Positions 30,608 through 41,213 of a DNA stretch of 64,000 bases are shown here, piece after piece. The translations under genes and the position numbers were made by a program. The stretch comes from an uncultured Clostridia bacterium (lineage in GTDB: Bacteria > Bacillota > Clostridia > Lachnospirales > CAG-274). Location: contig CALWLD010000005.1 of assembly GCA_944381435.1 (NCBI GenBank), positions 1 through 64,000 of the forward strand, written 5' to 3'. Position 1 is the stretch's first letter; every line of letters starts with the position of its first letter. The notes beneath the pieces were generated by a model. The model was not told where the DNA came from. It made no database searches and worked only from the letters and a program-made list of their open reading frames with translations.

Positions 30608-31915
30608 CTAGAAGTTAAAGTCAGATGAAAGGTTTAAAAAGTTTTCATAGAAAACACCTGTATATTTATCATAATAAATAAATGTTCCATATTCAAAACC
30701 ATTTTTCATTACTTTGTGGTTTATTTCAAAAATATAATACCTGCCTAAATCTTCTTTTCTTTGTATATTTTCTAATATTTTAAATTCTTCTGATGCTTTT
30801 TCTTTTACAATTTTTTCTACCTCTTCTATAGGCTTAGCCTTTAAGCTTATAGATTTATCTTCTAAAGCAATTATATCTATATATTCTCTGTTAGAAGATA
30901 TGTTAAAATTTAAATATTTTTCAAAAAAATCAGTAGATAAATAAAGATTATTATTTACATTTTTAACTAAAGCTTTATCTTTTAAGTTGTTAGCTAAAAT
31001 ATCACCTGTTTTAACATTAACAGATACATTATCAATAGTAATGGTGTTATCTTTAGGGTTATAAATTAAATCTTTATTTATAAAGTTGCAAACAAGCCTA
31101 ACAGGTAAATAAGTTACATTATTTTCTGTAATAGGGTTAGCTTTCGTAACGATACCACCGTTTATAAGAAGCACGCTAGGTTTTTCTTCATTTTTATAGA
31201 TTGTATATAAATCGCTATCATATAGTATAGTGGAGAAACTACCCATATAAAAGGTAGGGTTTGCAACATTATTTTTATACATATTTATAGCAAAATCTAG
31301 CCTTTTTTCTTTATTTAAATCATTATTTAAAGCAACAGATAAAAAAGTTAAGCCTTTATTAATATTTAATTTTTCTAAAAATTCACTTTCTGTAACTTTT
31401 TTGTTATTATAGAAATATTCTTCTGTAAAATTAACTCCAAAGTTATAATAAAGAGTAGTTTTAAAGCTACCTAATAATGTTGTACTAGCGTTATCATCGC
31501 CTTTTTTATAGTTTATTTTATAATATTCTATAGTATTATTTACATCTATATTATTTGATTTAAAATATAACCCATCGTTGTTATTGCTTGTAAAATAGCT
31601 TATAGGATTTGATATATATTTAGATGGTGTTTTAACATCAGGTTCTAAAGTTAATATCTTTTTTGTTTTACCGTTTTCTATAGTAAATATTTCATAAATA
31701 AACAAATACTTATTATTTACTTCATTATATTTATAGGTAAATAACTCTGGGATATTATCTTTATCTAAATCGTAAACAAAAATTTCTTTTATTTCTTTAT
31801 CTTGTTTAATATGGTTTAAATATATATTTTTGTAATCTATAGTTTCTGCATTAACAGGTATGGTAAGTAAAAGTGTGAAAATACATAATAAAAGCAGATA
31901 TTTAACATTTTTCAT
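30608..31915 (-). CDS. Secreted protein with a copper-amine-oxidase N-domain-like (stalk) region
   Basis: The 435-residue protein has a signal peptide (KNVKYLLLLCIFTLLLTIPVNA, cleaved after NAE or nearby). Residues 30-70 hold a short DLDKDNIPELFTY repeat of the VCBS or EF-like type. In the middle, VLLINGGIVTKANPI, then NNVTYLPVRLVCNFI and NPKDNTITI (about 250-300) match the Cu-amine-oxidase N1 domain common in clostridial surface proteins, where it has a structural, probably wall-associated role and binds no copper. I start at ATG 31915, 8 bases after AAGGGGG; the ATG two codons upstream is too close. It diverges from nothing and follows serS at 15 bases or so, so the two may be co-transcribed. 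Exact role unknown. Confidence 0.75.
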   Translation of the reverse strand: MKNVKYLLLLCIFTLLLTIPVNAETIDYKNIYLNHIKQDKEIKEIFVYDLDKDNIPELFTYKYNEVNNKYLFIYEIFTIENGKTKKILTLEPDVKTPSKYISNPISYFTSNNNDGLYFKSNNIDVNNTIEYYKINYKKGDDNASTTLLGSFKTTLYYNFGVNFTEEYFYNNKKVTESEFLEKLNINKGLTFLSVALNNDLNKEKRLDFAINMYKNNVANPTFYMGSFSTILYDSDLYTIYKNEEKPSVLLINGGIVTKANPITENNVTYLPVRLVCNFINKDLIYNPKDNTITIDNVSVNVKTGDILANNLKDKALVKNVNNNLYLSTDFFEKYLNFNISSNREYIDIIALEDKSISLKAKPIEEVEKIVKEKASEEFKILENIQRKEDLGRYYIFEINHKVMKNGFEYGTFIYYDKYTGVFYENFLNLSSDFNF

Positions 31916-31935
31916 AGGCATAACCCCCTTAAAGA

Positions 31936-33222
<1,287 letters not shown>

Positions 33223-33287
33223 TTAAAATATTTGTACCTATATACTTTGTATTTTATAAAATTATATGCTAATTTTAAAATAAAAAA

Positions 33288-33545
33288 CGTCCTAAAATAA
33301 ATTTTACATTAAAATAAAACTTATTTTAGGACGAGAATAACCCGTGTTGCCACCTAAATTGCTATTTATAAATAGCCACTCATTAAAGCTATAAAGGGCT
33401 TACCCTATGGCTCTTAACCATAAGCTTTGAAAGTGGAACTCTATAATAAAATGCTAATTTACACCAACCATTAACTCTCTAAAATTTTATTTATAGATTA
33501 GCTTTCATTCATATACAAAAGTATAAACGCTGATACATATTGAAT
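33288..33545 (-). promoter_or_regulatory. T-box leader of serS (serine)
   Basis: On the minus strand the leader contains the T-box sequence AGGTGGCAACACGGG (33355-33341). It is followed by a terminator stem, GTCCTAAAATAA with TTATTTTAGGAC (33332-33289), and a run of T. Upstream, in stem I, GGTTGGTGTAAATT precedes AGC (33455-33453), a serine codon that fits as specifier. This explains most of the gap before serS; 33582-33693 beyond it shows nothing. Confidence 0.85.
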
Positions 33546-33552
33546 TTTATAT

Positions 33553-33581
33553 ATTATACCAAAAATTTTTTTATTTTTCAA
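33553..33581 (-). promoter_or_regulatory. Promoter of the serS T-box leader
   Basis: On the minus strand, TTGAAA (33581-33576), a 17-base spacer and TATAAT (33558-33553), placed just before the T-box leader. Confidence 0.7.
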
Positions 33582-33693
33582 GTATTTTTATGTATACAAT
33601 AAAAAAAATAGGTAATAATTATATTGTACCACTCATTTCCCCCTAATTTTTGAGTGAAATTTAAAAATTGCTTAGTTAAACAGGTAATTTGAT

Positions 33694-33722
33694 AAAGCCC
33701 TATAGGTTATCTATAGGGCTTT
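33694..33722 (-). terminator. Terminator after the YesL-like gene
   Basis: AAAGCCCTATAG (33694-33705) pairs with CTATAGGGCTTT (33711-33722) over GTTAT. Confidence 0.75.
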
Positions 33723-33732
33723 AAGGTTAGCT

Positions 33733-34380
33733 TTATATATTTTCATTAGAGGTTTCTTGCTCTTTTTCCATTTCTTGCATTTTTCTAATATAAATATCAA
33801 AGATATGGTTAAATATATAAGAGTTAAAAAAGGCTAATATACCAGGGACAAAGACTAAAACAGGAGGGACACGCGTTGCAGATAAAATAATAACAACGGC
33901 TAATATAACCATAAGAGTAGTCCAACCTAGATGCCTTATAGACATTATAAAAGAAAATTTAAACATATTTTTAGTAGTGTTTTCAAATTTACATATTAAA
34001 GGGAAAATATATAAATTTATAACGCTGTATATAAGAAATATTATCCAAAGCACATAGTACATAAATACACCTTTTGTTGTAGGTATAAATTTAAAATAAT
34101 AAATATCTACAATAAGGACTACGCCTATGATAAATAAAATAAGCCAAACTAAAGTGCTTTGTTTAAAATTTTGTTTAAAAGATTTTATAAAATCTCTTAT
34201 AAGGTAGCCTTCTTCATCTTTAGCAAGCTTTAAAAACACATAATATAAGGCTGTGTTTGCAGCTCCTATTGTAAAGATAGGTATACAAAATATAAGATAT
34301 ATAACACTTAAAAAACAAGCATCAAAAAATTTGCCAACAAAACGCCAAGCAGGGTTGTCTAAATCAAAAAAACCGTTCAT
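33733..34380 (-). CDS. YesL-family membrane protein (DUF624)
   Basis: The 215-residue protein fits DUF624: an N-terminal NPAWRFVGKFFDACFLSVIYLIFCIPIFTIG-type start (here given in part), the conserved PIFTIGAANTALYYVFLKL segment, and five to six membrane helices. YesL members often sit next to ABC sugar transporters for plant cell-wall or host glycans, but no transporter lies here. The C-terminal tail is cytoplasmic and charged (MQEMEKEQETSNEN). ATG 34380 follows AGGAGG. It diverges from trxB. The exact function of the family is not known. Confidence 0.88.
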   Translation of the reverse strand: MNGFFDLDNPAWRFVGKFFDACFLSVIYLIFCIPIFTIGAANTALYYVFLKLAKDEEGYLIRDFIKSFKQNFKQSTLVWLILFIIGVVLIVDIYYFKFIPTTKGVFMYYVLWIIFLIYSVINLYIFPLICKFENTTKNMFKFSFIMSIRHLGWTTLMVILAVVIILSATRVPPVLVFVPGILAFFNSYIFNHIFDIYIRKMQEMEKEQETSNENI

Positions 34381-34445
34381 TTTTACCTCCTAATAATAAA
34401 TATTAAGTATTATAGCATATATTTTTAATTATTGCAATTACAGTA

Positions 34446-34474
34446 TTGACATTGTAATTTTAAAAATGTAATAT
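34446..34474 (+). promoter_or_regulatory. Promoter of trxB
   Basis: Consensus TTGACA (34446-34451), a 17-base spacer and TAATAT (34469-34474), about 30 bases before the ATG at 34505. Confidence 0.75.
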
Positions 34475-34504
34475 AAGGATATAATATAAGAAGAGGTGAT
34501 ATTT

Positions 34505-35434
34505 ATGCATAATGAAAACATATATGATGTGGTTATAATAGGCTCTGGGCCTTCTGGCCTTGCTGCTGCTATTTATGCAGAAAGAGCAAAGCTTAAAACA
34601 ATAACCATAGAAAAGCAATATATGAGCGGTGGCCAAGTTTTAAACACTTACGAGGTAGATAACTATCCAGGCTTACCTGAGATAAACGGCTTTGATATGG
34701 GGCAAAAATTTAGACAACACGCAGAAAAGCTAGGCTCACAGTTTATAAAAGATGAAGTGTTAGAGCTTGAAATAATGGATGATATAAAAAAGGTACATTG
34801 TAAGAAAAACGAGTTTTTAACAAGAACTGTTATAATAGCAACAGGAGCAAACCATAGAATGCTAGAGGTTAAAGGTGAAAAAGAGCTATATGGCAAGGGG
34901 GTATCTTATTGTGCTACTTGTGATGGAGCTTTCTATAAAGAAAAAACTGTAGCAGTTGTTGGTGGAGGCGATGTTGCTTTAGAAGATGCTATCTTTTTAT
35001 CTAGGCTTTGTAAAAAGGTATATCTTATTCATAGAAGAGACGAATTTCGTGGTGTAAAAATTTTACAAGAAAAAGTTTTTTCTATTAGCAATATAGAAGT
35101 TATATGGGATAGCGTTGTAGATGAAATATGTGGAGATAACGAAGTTAAAGCTATTAATATATCTAATGTAAAAACAAATGAGAAAAAAACATTAGATGTA
35201 GATGGGGTTTTTGTTGCAATAGGTATTGTGCCTAATAGCCATATATTTGAAAAACATTTAAAGCTAGATGATGGAAATTATATTATCGCTACAGAAGACT
35301 GCAAAACATCTGTAGAAGGGGTTTTTGTGGCAGGCGATGTTAGAACAAAAGCTTTAAGGCAAATAGTAACTGCTGTTTCTGATGGAGCTAATGCTATTAC
35401 ATCTGTAGAAAAATATTTAGCTACAAAATTTTAA
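34505..35434 (+). CDS. trxB: Thioredoxin reductase
   Basis: This 309-residue flavoenzyme passes electrons from NADPH to thioredoxin. It shows the FAD-binding VVIIGSGPSGLAAAIYAER, the redox-active CATC (C136, C139) in GVSYCATCDGAFY, the NADPH-binding VVGGGDVALEDA with the HRRDEFR motif that selects NADPH, and the closing GVFVAGDVRTKALRQIVTAVSDG region that binds FAD. Length and order are standard. It has its own promoter and starts at ATG 34505 behind GAGGTG; three extra codons upstream are in frame but lack support. No thioredoxin gene is adjacent. An R2 element begins about 30 bases after the stop, its first hairpin probably serving as terminator. Confidence 0.95.
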   Translation: MHNENIYDVVIIGSGPSGLAAAIYAERAKLKTITIEKQYMSGGQVLNTYEVDNYPGLPEINGFDMGQKFRQHAEKLGSQFIKDEVLELEIMDDIKKVHCKKNEFLTRTVIIATGANHRMLEVKGEKELYGKGVSYCATCDGAFYKEKTVAVVGGGDVALEDAIFLSRLCKKVYLIHRRDEFRGVKILQEKVFSISNIEVIWDSVVDEICGDNEVKAINISNVKTNEKKTLDVDGVFVAIGIVPNSHIFEKHLKLDDGNYIIATEDCKTSVEGVFVAGDVRTKALRQIVTAVSDGANAITSVEKYLATKF

Positions 35435-35464
35435 GATTAGCTTAATTGCAATAAAGATATAAAC

Positions 35465-35898
35465 AAGGGTAAAGATAAAGTCTTTACCCTTGTTTTAGAG
35501 TGCAGACAAAATAATATTAAAGCCTTATACCATAAATATTTAAGTAATTAAAGGGTTATAGGGCAAAGCCCTAGAAGAAGGGTGGTTGGCGGGAACAGAT
35601 AATTTTTATCATTTTGCCTTTACTCTAAAATATTAAAATTACAAAAATGACGAAAACTTTGTATACAACTTGAAATAAGGGTAAAGGAGATTGTCGACAA
35701 AGTGGACAATCTTTTTGCAATTTTTAAATTTTTTATTTTAAGGTAAGGTTATCAATACTCTAAACCCACCCACCACCCTATGCGGGGACACCCCGTACCC
35801 CGCCCATCTGCGTTCCGCTTTTTGATGTTTATGATATTAATTTTTATAAAAATTATTTTGTCTACAGTCTGAAGGGTAAAGATAAAATCTTTACCCTT
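35465..35898 (-). repeat. R2 composite element, full copy 2, inverted relative to copy 1
   Basis: In order: hairpin AAGGGTAAAGAT/GTCTTTACCCTT (35465-35491); module A (about 35510-35672) with the palindromic AGGGCAAAGCCCT; hairpin AGATTGTCGAC/GTGGACAATCT (35688-35712) followed by TTTTT; module B reversed (about 35735-35862) with GCGGGGACACCCCGTACCCC; and hairpin AAGGGTAAAGAT/ATCTTTACCCTT (35872-35898). The order is the mirror of copy 1 at 4396-4816. The outer hairpins read GTAAAGA where copy 1 reads GTGAAGA. The whole gap between trxB and the FlgN-like gene is this element. Confidence 0.75.
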
Positions 35899-35934
35899 GT
35901 TTATATAATTTAATATGCTTTTTAGCTTTGCATA

Positions 35935-36405
35935 TTATTTGTTTGTGTTATTTTTATATTTTTTTAGCATATTATCTTTAGAAACTTTTAAAGTTTTTAC
36001 TTTTTCTACGTTCATAAGGTTATTTTTAATGTTTATATTTTGTAAATTTTTATTTTTTTCTTCTTGTATGCGAATTTTAAAATCTAGCTCTGTTATTTCT
36101 TGTATTTTATGTTTAAGTGTTTTTATATCTTCTTTAAAAATATCTTTGTGTTTGTTAAGGTTACCTTTAAAGCTTTCAAAAATGCTTAAGAACATATCAT
36201 CTATGCTAACAAGCTCATCTATTAGCTTCTGCTTTTCTTCTATGGATATATCAAGAAATGGCAATGTATCTTGGTTTTTGTTATTTTCAAAAACAAGCTT
36301 TTGGTTTTTTGTAATGTTTAATATTAAGCTTAATAGCTCAATCTTTCTATCTAAAAGATAGGTTAAATTGTTTATTTTGTTATATATTTCTTCTAAATCT
36401 TTCAA
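35935..36405 (-). CDS. FlgN-like coiled-coil protein
   Basis: The 156-residue protein is almost wholly helical, with heptad patterns through residues 1-130. The start (LEEIYNKINNLTYLLDRKIELLSLILNITKNQKLVF, in part) followed by LPFLDISIEEKQKLIDELVSIDDMF resembles FlgN, the chaperone for flagellar hook-filament junction proteins FlgK and FlgL. No flagellar gene lies nearby, so the assignment is tentative; a generic coiled-coil protein is the alternative. It starts with TTG 36405 behind AGAGGTG. It lies between an R2 element and the divergent T-box of ileS. Confidence 0.5.
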   Translation of the reverse strand: MKDLEEIYNKINNLTYLLDRKIELLSLILNITKNQKLVFENNKNQDTLPFLDISIEEKQKLIDELVSIDDMFLSIFESFKGNLNKHKDIFKEDIKTLKHKIQEITELDFKIRIQEEKNKNLQNINIKNNLMNVEKVKTLKVSKDNMLKKYKNNTNK

Positions 36406-36467
36406 AAAAACACCTCTTAAAACGATATTTTAACAATATATTGTTATTTTATCACATAAATTTACTC

Positions 36468-36496
36468 TTTACAAATTTATTTTAAAAATGTATAAT
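36468..36496 (+). promoter_or_regulatory. Promoter of the ileS T-box leader
   Basis: TTTACA (36468-36473), a 17-base spacer and TATAAT (36491-36496). Confidence 0.7.
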
Positions 36497-36524
36497 AAAA
36501 GAAATATGTAAATGCTTTGATAAG

Positions 36525-36749
36525 GACAGTAGGTATATATTCTTAGTTTAGCGAGCTAGGGACGGTGGAAGCCTAGCCAAAAGGTTTATACTGAAAATCA
36601 CCTTTTAGCAGTAAACCGAAAGTAAGTTTATAAAAATTATTAGTAGGCTTTAACGTACCCCTACGTTACAGGGTTTGAGAGGGTAGCTTTAGCTATCAAA
36701 TCAGGTGGTACCGCGTTTATTACGTCCTGTTATTTTGCAGGGCTTTTTT
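36525..36749 (+). promoter_or_regulatory. T-box leader of ileS (isoleucine)
   Basis: Stem I carries AGTAGGTATA and GACGGTGGAAGCC, and ATC at 36597-36599, an isoleucine codon in the position expected of the specifier. The T-box AGGTGGTACCGCG is at 36703-36715. The terminator TCCTG/CAGGG followed by CTTTTTT is at 36725-36749. This accounts for the gap before ileS. Confidence 0.9.
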
Positions 36750-36777
36750 GCATTTACAAAAATTTAAGGAGGTTTTT

Positions 36778-39700
36778 ATGTACGATAAGGTTTTAACTAA
36801 TTTAGACTTTGTTGAAAGAGAAAAAGAAATTTTAAGCTTTTGGAAAGAAAATGACATTTTCCAAAAAAGTATAGATAACAGAAAAGACGGGGAGGTTTTC
36901 ACATTTTTTGATGGACCACCTACGGCAAACGGTAAGCCACACATTGGACACATTTTAACACGTACTATAAAAGATATTATCCCACGTTATAAAACAATGA
37001 AAGGCTATAAAGTTTTAAGAAAAGCAGGCTGGGATACACACGGCTTACCTGTTGAGCTTGAGATAGAGAAAAAGCTTGGCATAAGCGGTAAACCACAAAT
37101 AGAAAAATATGGTGTTGAGCCTTTTATAAAACAATGTAAAGAAAGCGTATTCACTTACGAAAGCTTATGGAGAAAAATGAGTGATAGGGTAGGTTTTTGG
37201 GCTGATATGGATAACCCTTATGTAACTTATCATAACACTTATATTGAATCTGTTTGGTGGGCTTTAAAACAAATTTGGGATAAAGGCTTATTATATAAAG
37301 GACATAAAATAGTGCCTTATTGCCCACGTTGTGGTACATCTTTATCTAGCCACGAGGTTGCTCAAGGTTATAAAGATGTTAAAGACAAATCTGCCTTTGC
37401 AAAATTCTTAGTAAAAGGCACAACAAACGAGTTTTTACTTGCTTGGACAACTACACCTTGGACGCTTCCATCAAACGTAGCTTTAACTGTTAATGCAGAT
37501 GAAGACTATGCAAAAGTTGAGCTTAACGGAGAAAAATATATTTTAGCAGATGCTTTAGTTTCTAAAGTTTTTGGGGAAGAAGAAAAACCTGTTGTTTTAG
37601 AAAAAGTAAAAGGTGCTAGCCTTAAAGGTTTAGAATACGAACCACTTTTTGATTATGCTAAAGATATAGTAAAAGATAAAAAAGCTTATTATGTAGTTTG
37701 CGATTCTTACGTTACACTTACAGACGGTACAGGTATAGTACACTGTGCACCTGCATTTGGTGAAGACGATTCTCGCGTTGGTAAAGATAACGATTTACCT
37801 TTTGTACAGCTTGTAAACGAAGAAGGTAAATTTTTACCAGAAGTTACAGATTTTGCTGGTGTATTTGTTAAAGATGCCGATATTGATATTATTAAAAAAT
37901 TAAAACAAGAAAACAAGCTTTTAAAAGCAGAAAATTACGAACATAGCTATCCTTTCTGCTGGAGATGCGACACGCCTTTATTATATTATGCTAGAGACAC
38001 TTGGTTTATAGCTATGACAAAAGTGCGTGATATGTTAGTAAAAAATAACAATACAGTAAACTGGATGCCAGATAACATTAAACAAGGACGTTTTGGTAAT
38101 TTCCTTGAAAACGTTATCGATTGGGGCTTATCAAGAGAGCGTTATTGGGGTACACCTCTTCCTATTTGGGAATGTAGCTGTGGACATAAAGAGGCTATCG
38201 GTAGCATTGAAGAGCTAAAACAAAAATCTAGCGATTGCCCTGATGAAATAGAGCTTCATAAACCTTATATTGATAATGTACACTTAAATTGTCCTAAATG
38301 TAACGGCAAAATGAAACGTGTTACAGAGGTTATTGACTGTTGGTTCGATTCTGGCTGTATGCCTTTTGCACAATGGCATTATCCATTTGAAAATAAAGAA
38401 ATATTTGCTGAAAACTTCCCAGCAGATTTTATATCAGAGGCAATAGACCAAACAAGAGGTTGGTTCTACACGCTTATGGCTATATCAACTTTATTATTTG
38501 ATAAAGCACCATATAAAAACGTTATCGTTTTAGGCCACGTGCAAGATAAAGACGGCAAAAAAATGAGCAAACACACAGGAAACGTTGTAGACCCTTGGAC
38601 TGTTTTAGACAAACAAGGTGCAGATGCAGTTAGATGGTATTTCTATACTAACAGCTCTCCTTGGTTACCTAACAGATTTTACGAAGAGGCTGTAAACGAA
38701 GGTCAACGTAAATTTATGGGTACTTTATGGAACACTTACGCTTTCTTTGTTTTATATGCAAACATAGATAACTTTAACCCTAACGATTACAAGCTAGAAT
38801 ATGATAAGCTTGCACCTATGGATAAATGGATTTTATCAAGGCTTAATTCTTTAGTTAAATTTGTAGATGAAGGCCTTGAAAACTATAAACTTACAGAAAC
38901 ATCAAGAGCTATGACAGATTTTGTAGATGAGCTTAGCAACTGGTATGTAAGACGTTCAAGAGAGCGTTTCTGGGGCAAAGATATGCCACAAGATAAGGTT
39001 AATGCTTATATGACGTTATATACAGTTTTAACTACAATTACAAAACTCTCTGCTCCTTTTACACCGTTTATTGCAGAAAGCATATATCAAAACCTTGTTT
39101 GTAAGGTAGATAAAAATGCTCCTGAAAGTGTTCACCTTTGCGATTATCCTAAATACGATGAAAAACTTATTGATAAAAAGTTAGAAGAAGATATGGATAT
39201 AGTTTTATCTATTGTTGTTGCAGGGCGTGCAGGTAGAAACACTGCCAACATTAAAAACCGTCAACCTATAGGGAATATGTTTGTTAAAGCTAACAAAAAC
39301 CTTGATGATATGTTTATAGATATTATTAAAGAAGAGCTTAACATTAAAAACGTAGAATTTAAAGACGATGTTTCTAGCTTTGCAAGCTATAACTTTAAGC
39401 CACAGCTTAGAACTCTTGGTAAAAAATACGGTAAACTTGTACCTTCTATAGGCAATTATCTTAAAGAAAATGATGGTATTAAGCTTATGAATGAGCTTAA
39501 AGAAACAGGCTTTATTAAGTTTAGCGTAGAGGGCGAAAGCATTGAGCTTGCAGAAGAAGATGTTTTAATAGAAACTGCTCAAATGGAAGGCTATGTATCT
39601 GAAAGCGATAAAAACATTACTGTTGTTTTAGATACAAACCTTACAGAAGAACTTTTAGAAGAAGGCTTTGTAAGGGAAATAATTAGTAAAATCCAAACAA

Positions 39701-39909
39701 TGAGAAAAGAAGCAGGCTTTGAAGTTTTAGATAAAATAACTGTTTATTATTCTAACAATGAAAAAATTAAAAACATTATTTCTAAAAATATAGAACAAAT
39801 AAAAGAAGATGTTTTAGCAACAGATATTTTAAACGATGCTAAAGACGGCTATACTAAAGATTGGAACATTAACGGAGAAGATGTAACATTAACTGTTGTT
39901 AAAAACTAA
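36778..39909 (+). CDS. ileS: Isoleucyl-tRNA synthetase, long second-type (IleS2-like)
   Basis: This 1043-residue class I synthetase charges tRNA-Ile. The HIGH motif is PHIGH (residues 54-58), the KMSKS loop reads KMSKH (595-599), and the editing domain [15 protein letters not shown] is intact. Two CxxC pairs in the middle (CPRCGTS and the CSCGHKE/CPKCNGK region) suggest zinc sites. Length near 1040, the [17 protein letters not shown] stretch and KMSKH fit the IleS2 clade, which includes eukaryotic enzymes and mupirocin-tolerant bacterial ones, so tolerance to mupirocin is likely but inferred. The start at ATG 36778 follows AAGGAGG; a longer frame reaches back into the T-box terminator and is not real. 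A T-box controls expression. Confidence 0.96.
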   Translation: MYDKVLTNLDFVEREKEILSFWKENDIFQKSIDNRKDGEVFTFFDGPPTANGKPHIGHILTRTIKDIIPRYKTMKGYKVLRKAGWDTHGLPVELEIEKKLGISGKPQIEKYGVEPFIKQCKESVFTYESLWRKMSDRVGFWADMDNPYVTYHNTYIESVWWALKQIWDKGLLYKGHKIVPYCPRCGTSLSSHEVAQGYKDVKDKSAFAKFLVKGTTNEFLLAWTTTPWTLPSNVALTVNADEDYAKVELNGEKYILADALVSKVFGEEEKPVVLEKVKGASLKGLEYEPLFDYAKDIVKDKKAYYVVCDSYVTLTDGTGIVHCAPAFGEDDSRVGKDNDLPFVQLVNEEGKFLPEVTDFAGVFVKDADIDIIKKLKQENKLLKAENYEHSYPFCWRCDTPLLYYARDTWFIAMTKVRDMLVKNNNTVNWMPDNIKQGRFGNFLENVIDWGLSRERYWGTPLPIWECSCGHKEAIGSIEELKQKSSDCPDEIELHKPYIDNVHLNCPKCNGKMKRVTEVIDCWFDSGCMPFAQWHYPFENKEIFAENFPADFISEAIDQTRGWFYTLMAISTLLFDKAPYKNVIVLGHVQDKDGKKMSKHTGNVVDPWTVLDKQGADAVRWYFYTNSSPWLPNRFYEEAVNEGQRKFMGTLWNTYAFFVLYANIDNFNPNDYKLEYDKLAPMDKWILSRLNSLVKFVDEGLENYKLTETSRAMTDFVDELSNWYVRRSRERFWGKDMPQDKVNAYMTLYTVLTTITKLSAPFTPFIAESIYQNLVCKVDKNAPESVHLCDYPKYDEKLIDKKLEEDMDIVLSIVVAGRAGRNTANIKNRQPIGNMFVKANKNLDDMFIDIIKEELNIKNVEFKDDVSSFASYNFKPQLRTLGKKYGKLVPSIGNYLKENDGIKLMNELKETGFIKFSVEGESIELAEEDVLIETAQMEGYVSESDKNITVVLDTNLTEELLEEGFVREIISKIQTMRKEAGFEVLDKITVYYSNNEKIKNIISKNIEQIKEDVLATDILNDAKDGYTKDWNINGEDVTLTVVKN

Positions 39910-39917
39910 TAAATAAT

Positions 39918-39946
39918 AAAAAGCGTAGATAAAATCTACGCTTTTT
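39918..39946. terminator. Bidirectional terminator between ileS and dapL
   Basis: AAAAAGCGTAGAT (39918-39930) pairs with ATCTACGCTTTTT (39934-39946) over AAA. It lies between convergent genes. Confidence 0.85.
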
Positions 39947-39947
39947 A

Positions 39948-41147
39948 TTATTTAAATAAAGTTTTAAATCTATCCATAGCTTCGATAGTAGCTTCTCTGC
40001 TACCAAAAGATGAAAGCCTGAAATAACCATCACCGTTTTTACCAAAGCCAACGCCAGGTGTACCTACTACAGCTATTTCATTTAACATTTTATCAAAGAA
40101 ATCCCAAGAGCCCATATTATCAGGACATTCAAACCAGATGTAAGGAGAGTTAATACCGCCGTAATAGTTAATACCGCATTCTTCCATAGTGTTTGCAATT
40201 ATTTTAGCATTTTCTTTGTAGTAATTGATAGTGTCTTTAGACATTTTCATACCTTCTTCGCTAAATACAGCACAAGCACCTTTTTGGATAATATAAGGTA
40301 CACCGTTAAATTTTGTAGTTTGGCGTCTGTTCCACATTTGGTTAAGGCTCATATCTGTACCTTTTGAGCTTTTTATAACAATATCTTTAGGAACGATAGT
40401 ATAACCACATCTAGTGCCTGTAAAGCCTGCTGTTTTAGATAAAGAGCAAAACTCTATAGCACATTTTCTAGCACCTTCTATTTCAAAAATGCTAGTAGGT
40501 AAGTTATCATCAGATATAAAGCACTCGTAAGCTGCATCAAATAAAATGATAGCTCCAATCTCTAATGCATAATCTACCCACATTTTAAGCTGTTCTCTGT
40601 TATAGCAAGCACCTGTAGGGTTGTTAGGAGAGCAAATATATATTAAATCTGCTTTTTTGCTTTTATCAGGAAGAGGTAAAAAGTCGTTATCTTTGTTAGC
40701 ATCTATGTAAACAATTTCTCTGCCGTTCATAATGTTTGTATCTACATAAACAGGATAAACAGGGTCTGGTATCATAACTGTGTTATCTACAGAAAAAAGG
40801 TCTGTTATGTTACCAGTGTCTGATTTAGCACCGTCAGATACAAAAATTTCACCAGCATCTAAAGAAACACCTTTTCTGTCATAATAATCTTTGATGGCGT
40901 TTCTTAAAAAGTCATAGCCTTGCTCTGGGCCATATCCTTTGAAAGTGCTTTCGTTTGCCATTTCATCAACAGCTAAGTGTAAATTTTCTATAACAGCTTT
41001 GTTGAGAGGTTTTGTAACATCGCCTATACCAAGACGTATAATTTTTTTATCAGGGTTTTCTTCGCTAAATTTGCTAACTCTTTTAGCTATATCAGAAAAA
41101 AGATAGCTTTCTTTTAAGTTTAAATAATTTTCGTTTAACTTTACCAT
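39948..41147 (-). CDS. dapL: LL-diaminopimelate aminotransferase
   Basis: The 399-residue PLP enzyme converts tetrahydrodipicolinate to LL-diaminopimelate in one step, feeding lysine and peptidoglycan synthesis. Typical features are the N-terminal ENYLNLKESYLFSDIAKRV, RLGIGDVTKPL, the GYGPEQGYDFLRNAI segment, SPNNPTGACY, the PLP lysine in EFCSLSKTAGFTGTRCGY and RLSSFGSREATIEAM near the end. This DapL variant avoids the succinylase and acetylase routes and is known from several clostridial and other anaerobic lineages. I start at ATG 41147, 8 bases after AAGGAG; a GTG three codons earlier overlaps that site. The terminator shared with ileS follows. Confidence 0.95.
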   Translation of the reverse strand: MVKLNENYLNLKESYLFSDIAKRVSKFSEENPDKKIIRLGIGDVTKPLNKAVIENLHLAVDEMANESTFKGYGPEQGYDFLRNAIKDYYDRKGVSLDAGEIFVSDGAKSDTGNITDLFSVDNTVMIPDPVYPVYVDTNIMNGREIVYIDANKDNDFLPLPDKSKKADLIYICSPNNPTGACYNREQLKMWVDYALEIGAIILFDAAYECFISDDNLPTSIFEIEGARKCAIEFCSLSKTAGFTGTRCGYTIVPKDIVIKSSKGTDMSLNQMWNRRQTTKFNGVPYIIQKGACAVFSEEGMKMSKDTINYYKENAKIIANTMEECGINYYGGINSPYIWFECPDNMGSWDFFDKMLNEIAVVGTPGVGFGKNGDGYFRLSSFGSREATIEAMDRFKTLFK

Positions 41148-41213
41148 TGTATCCACTCCTTATGATATATATTTTTATAATTATAACATAAATTGAAAAA
41201 AAATCAAGTTACT

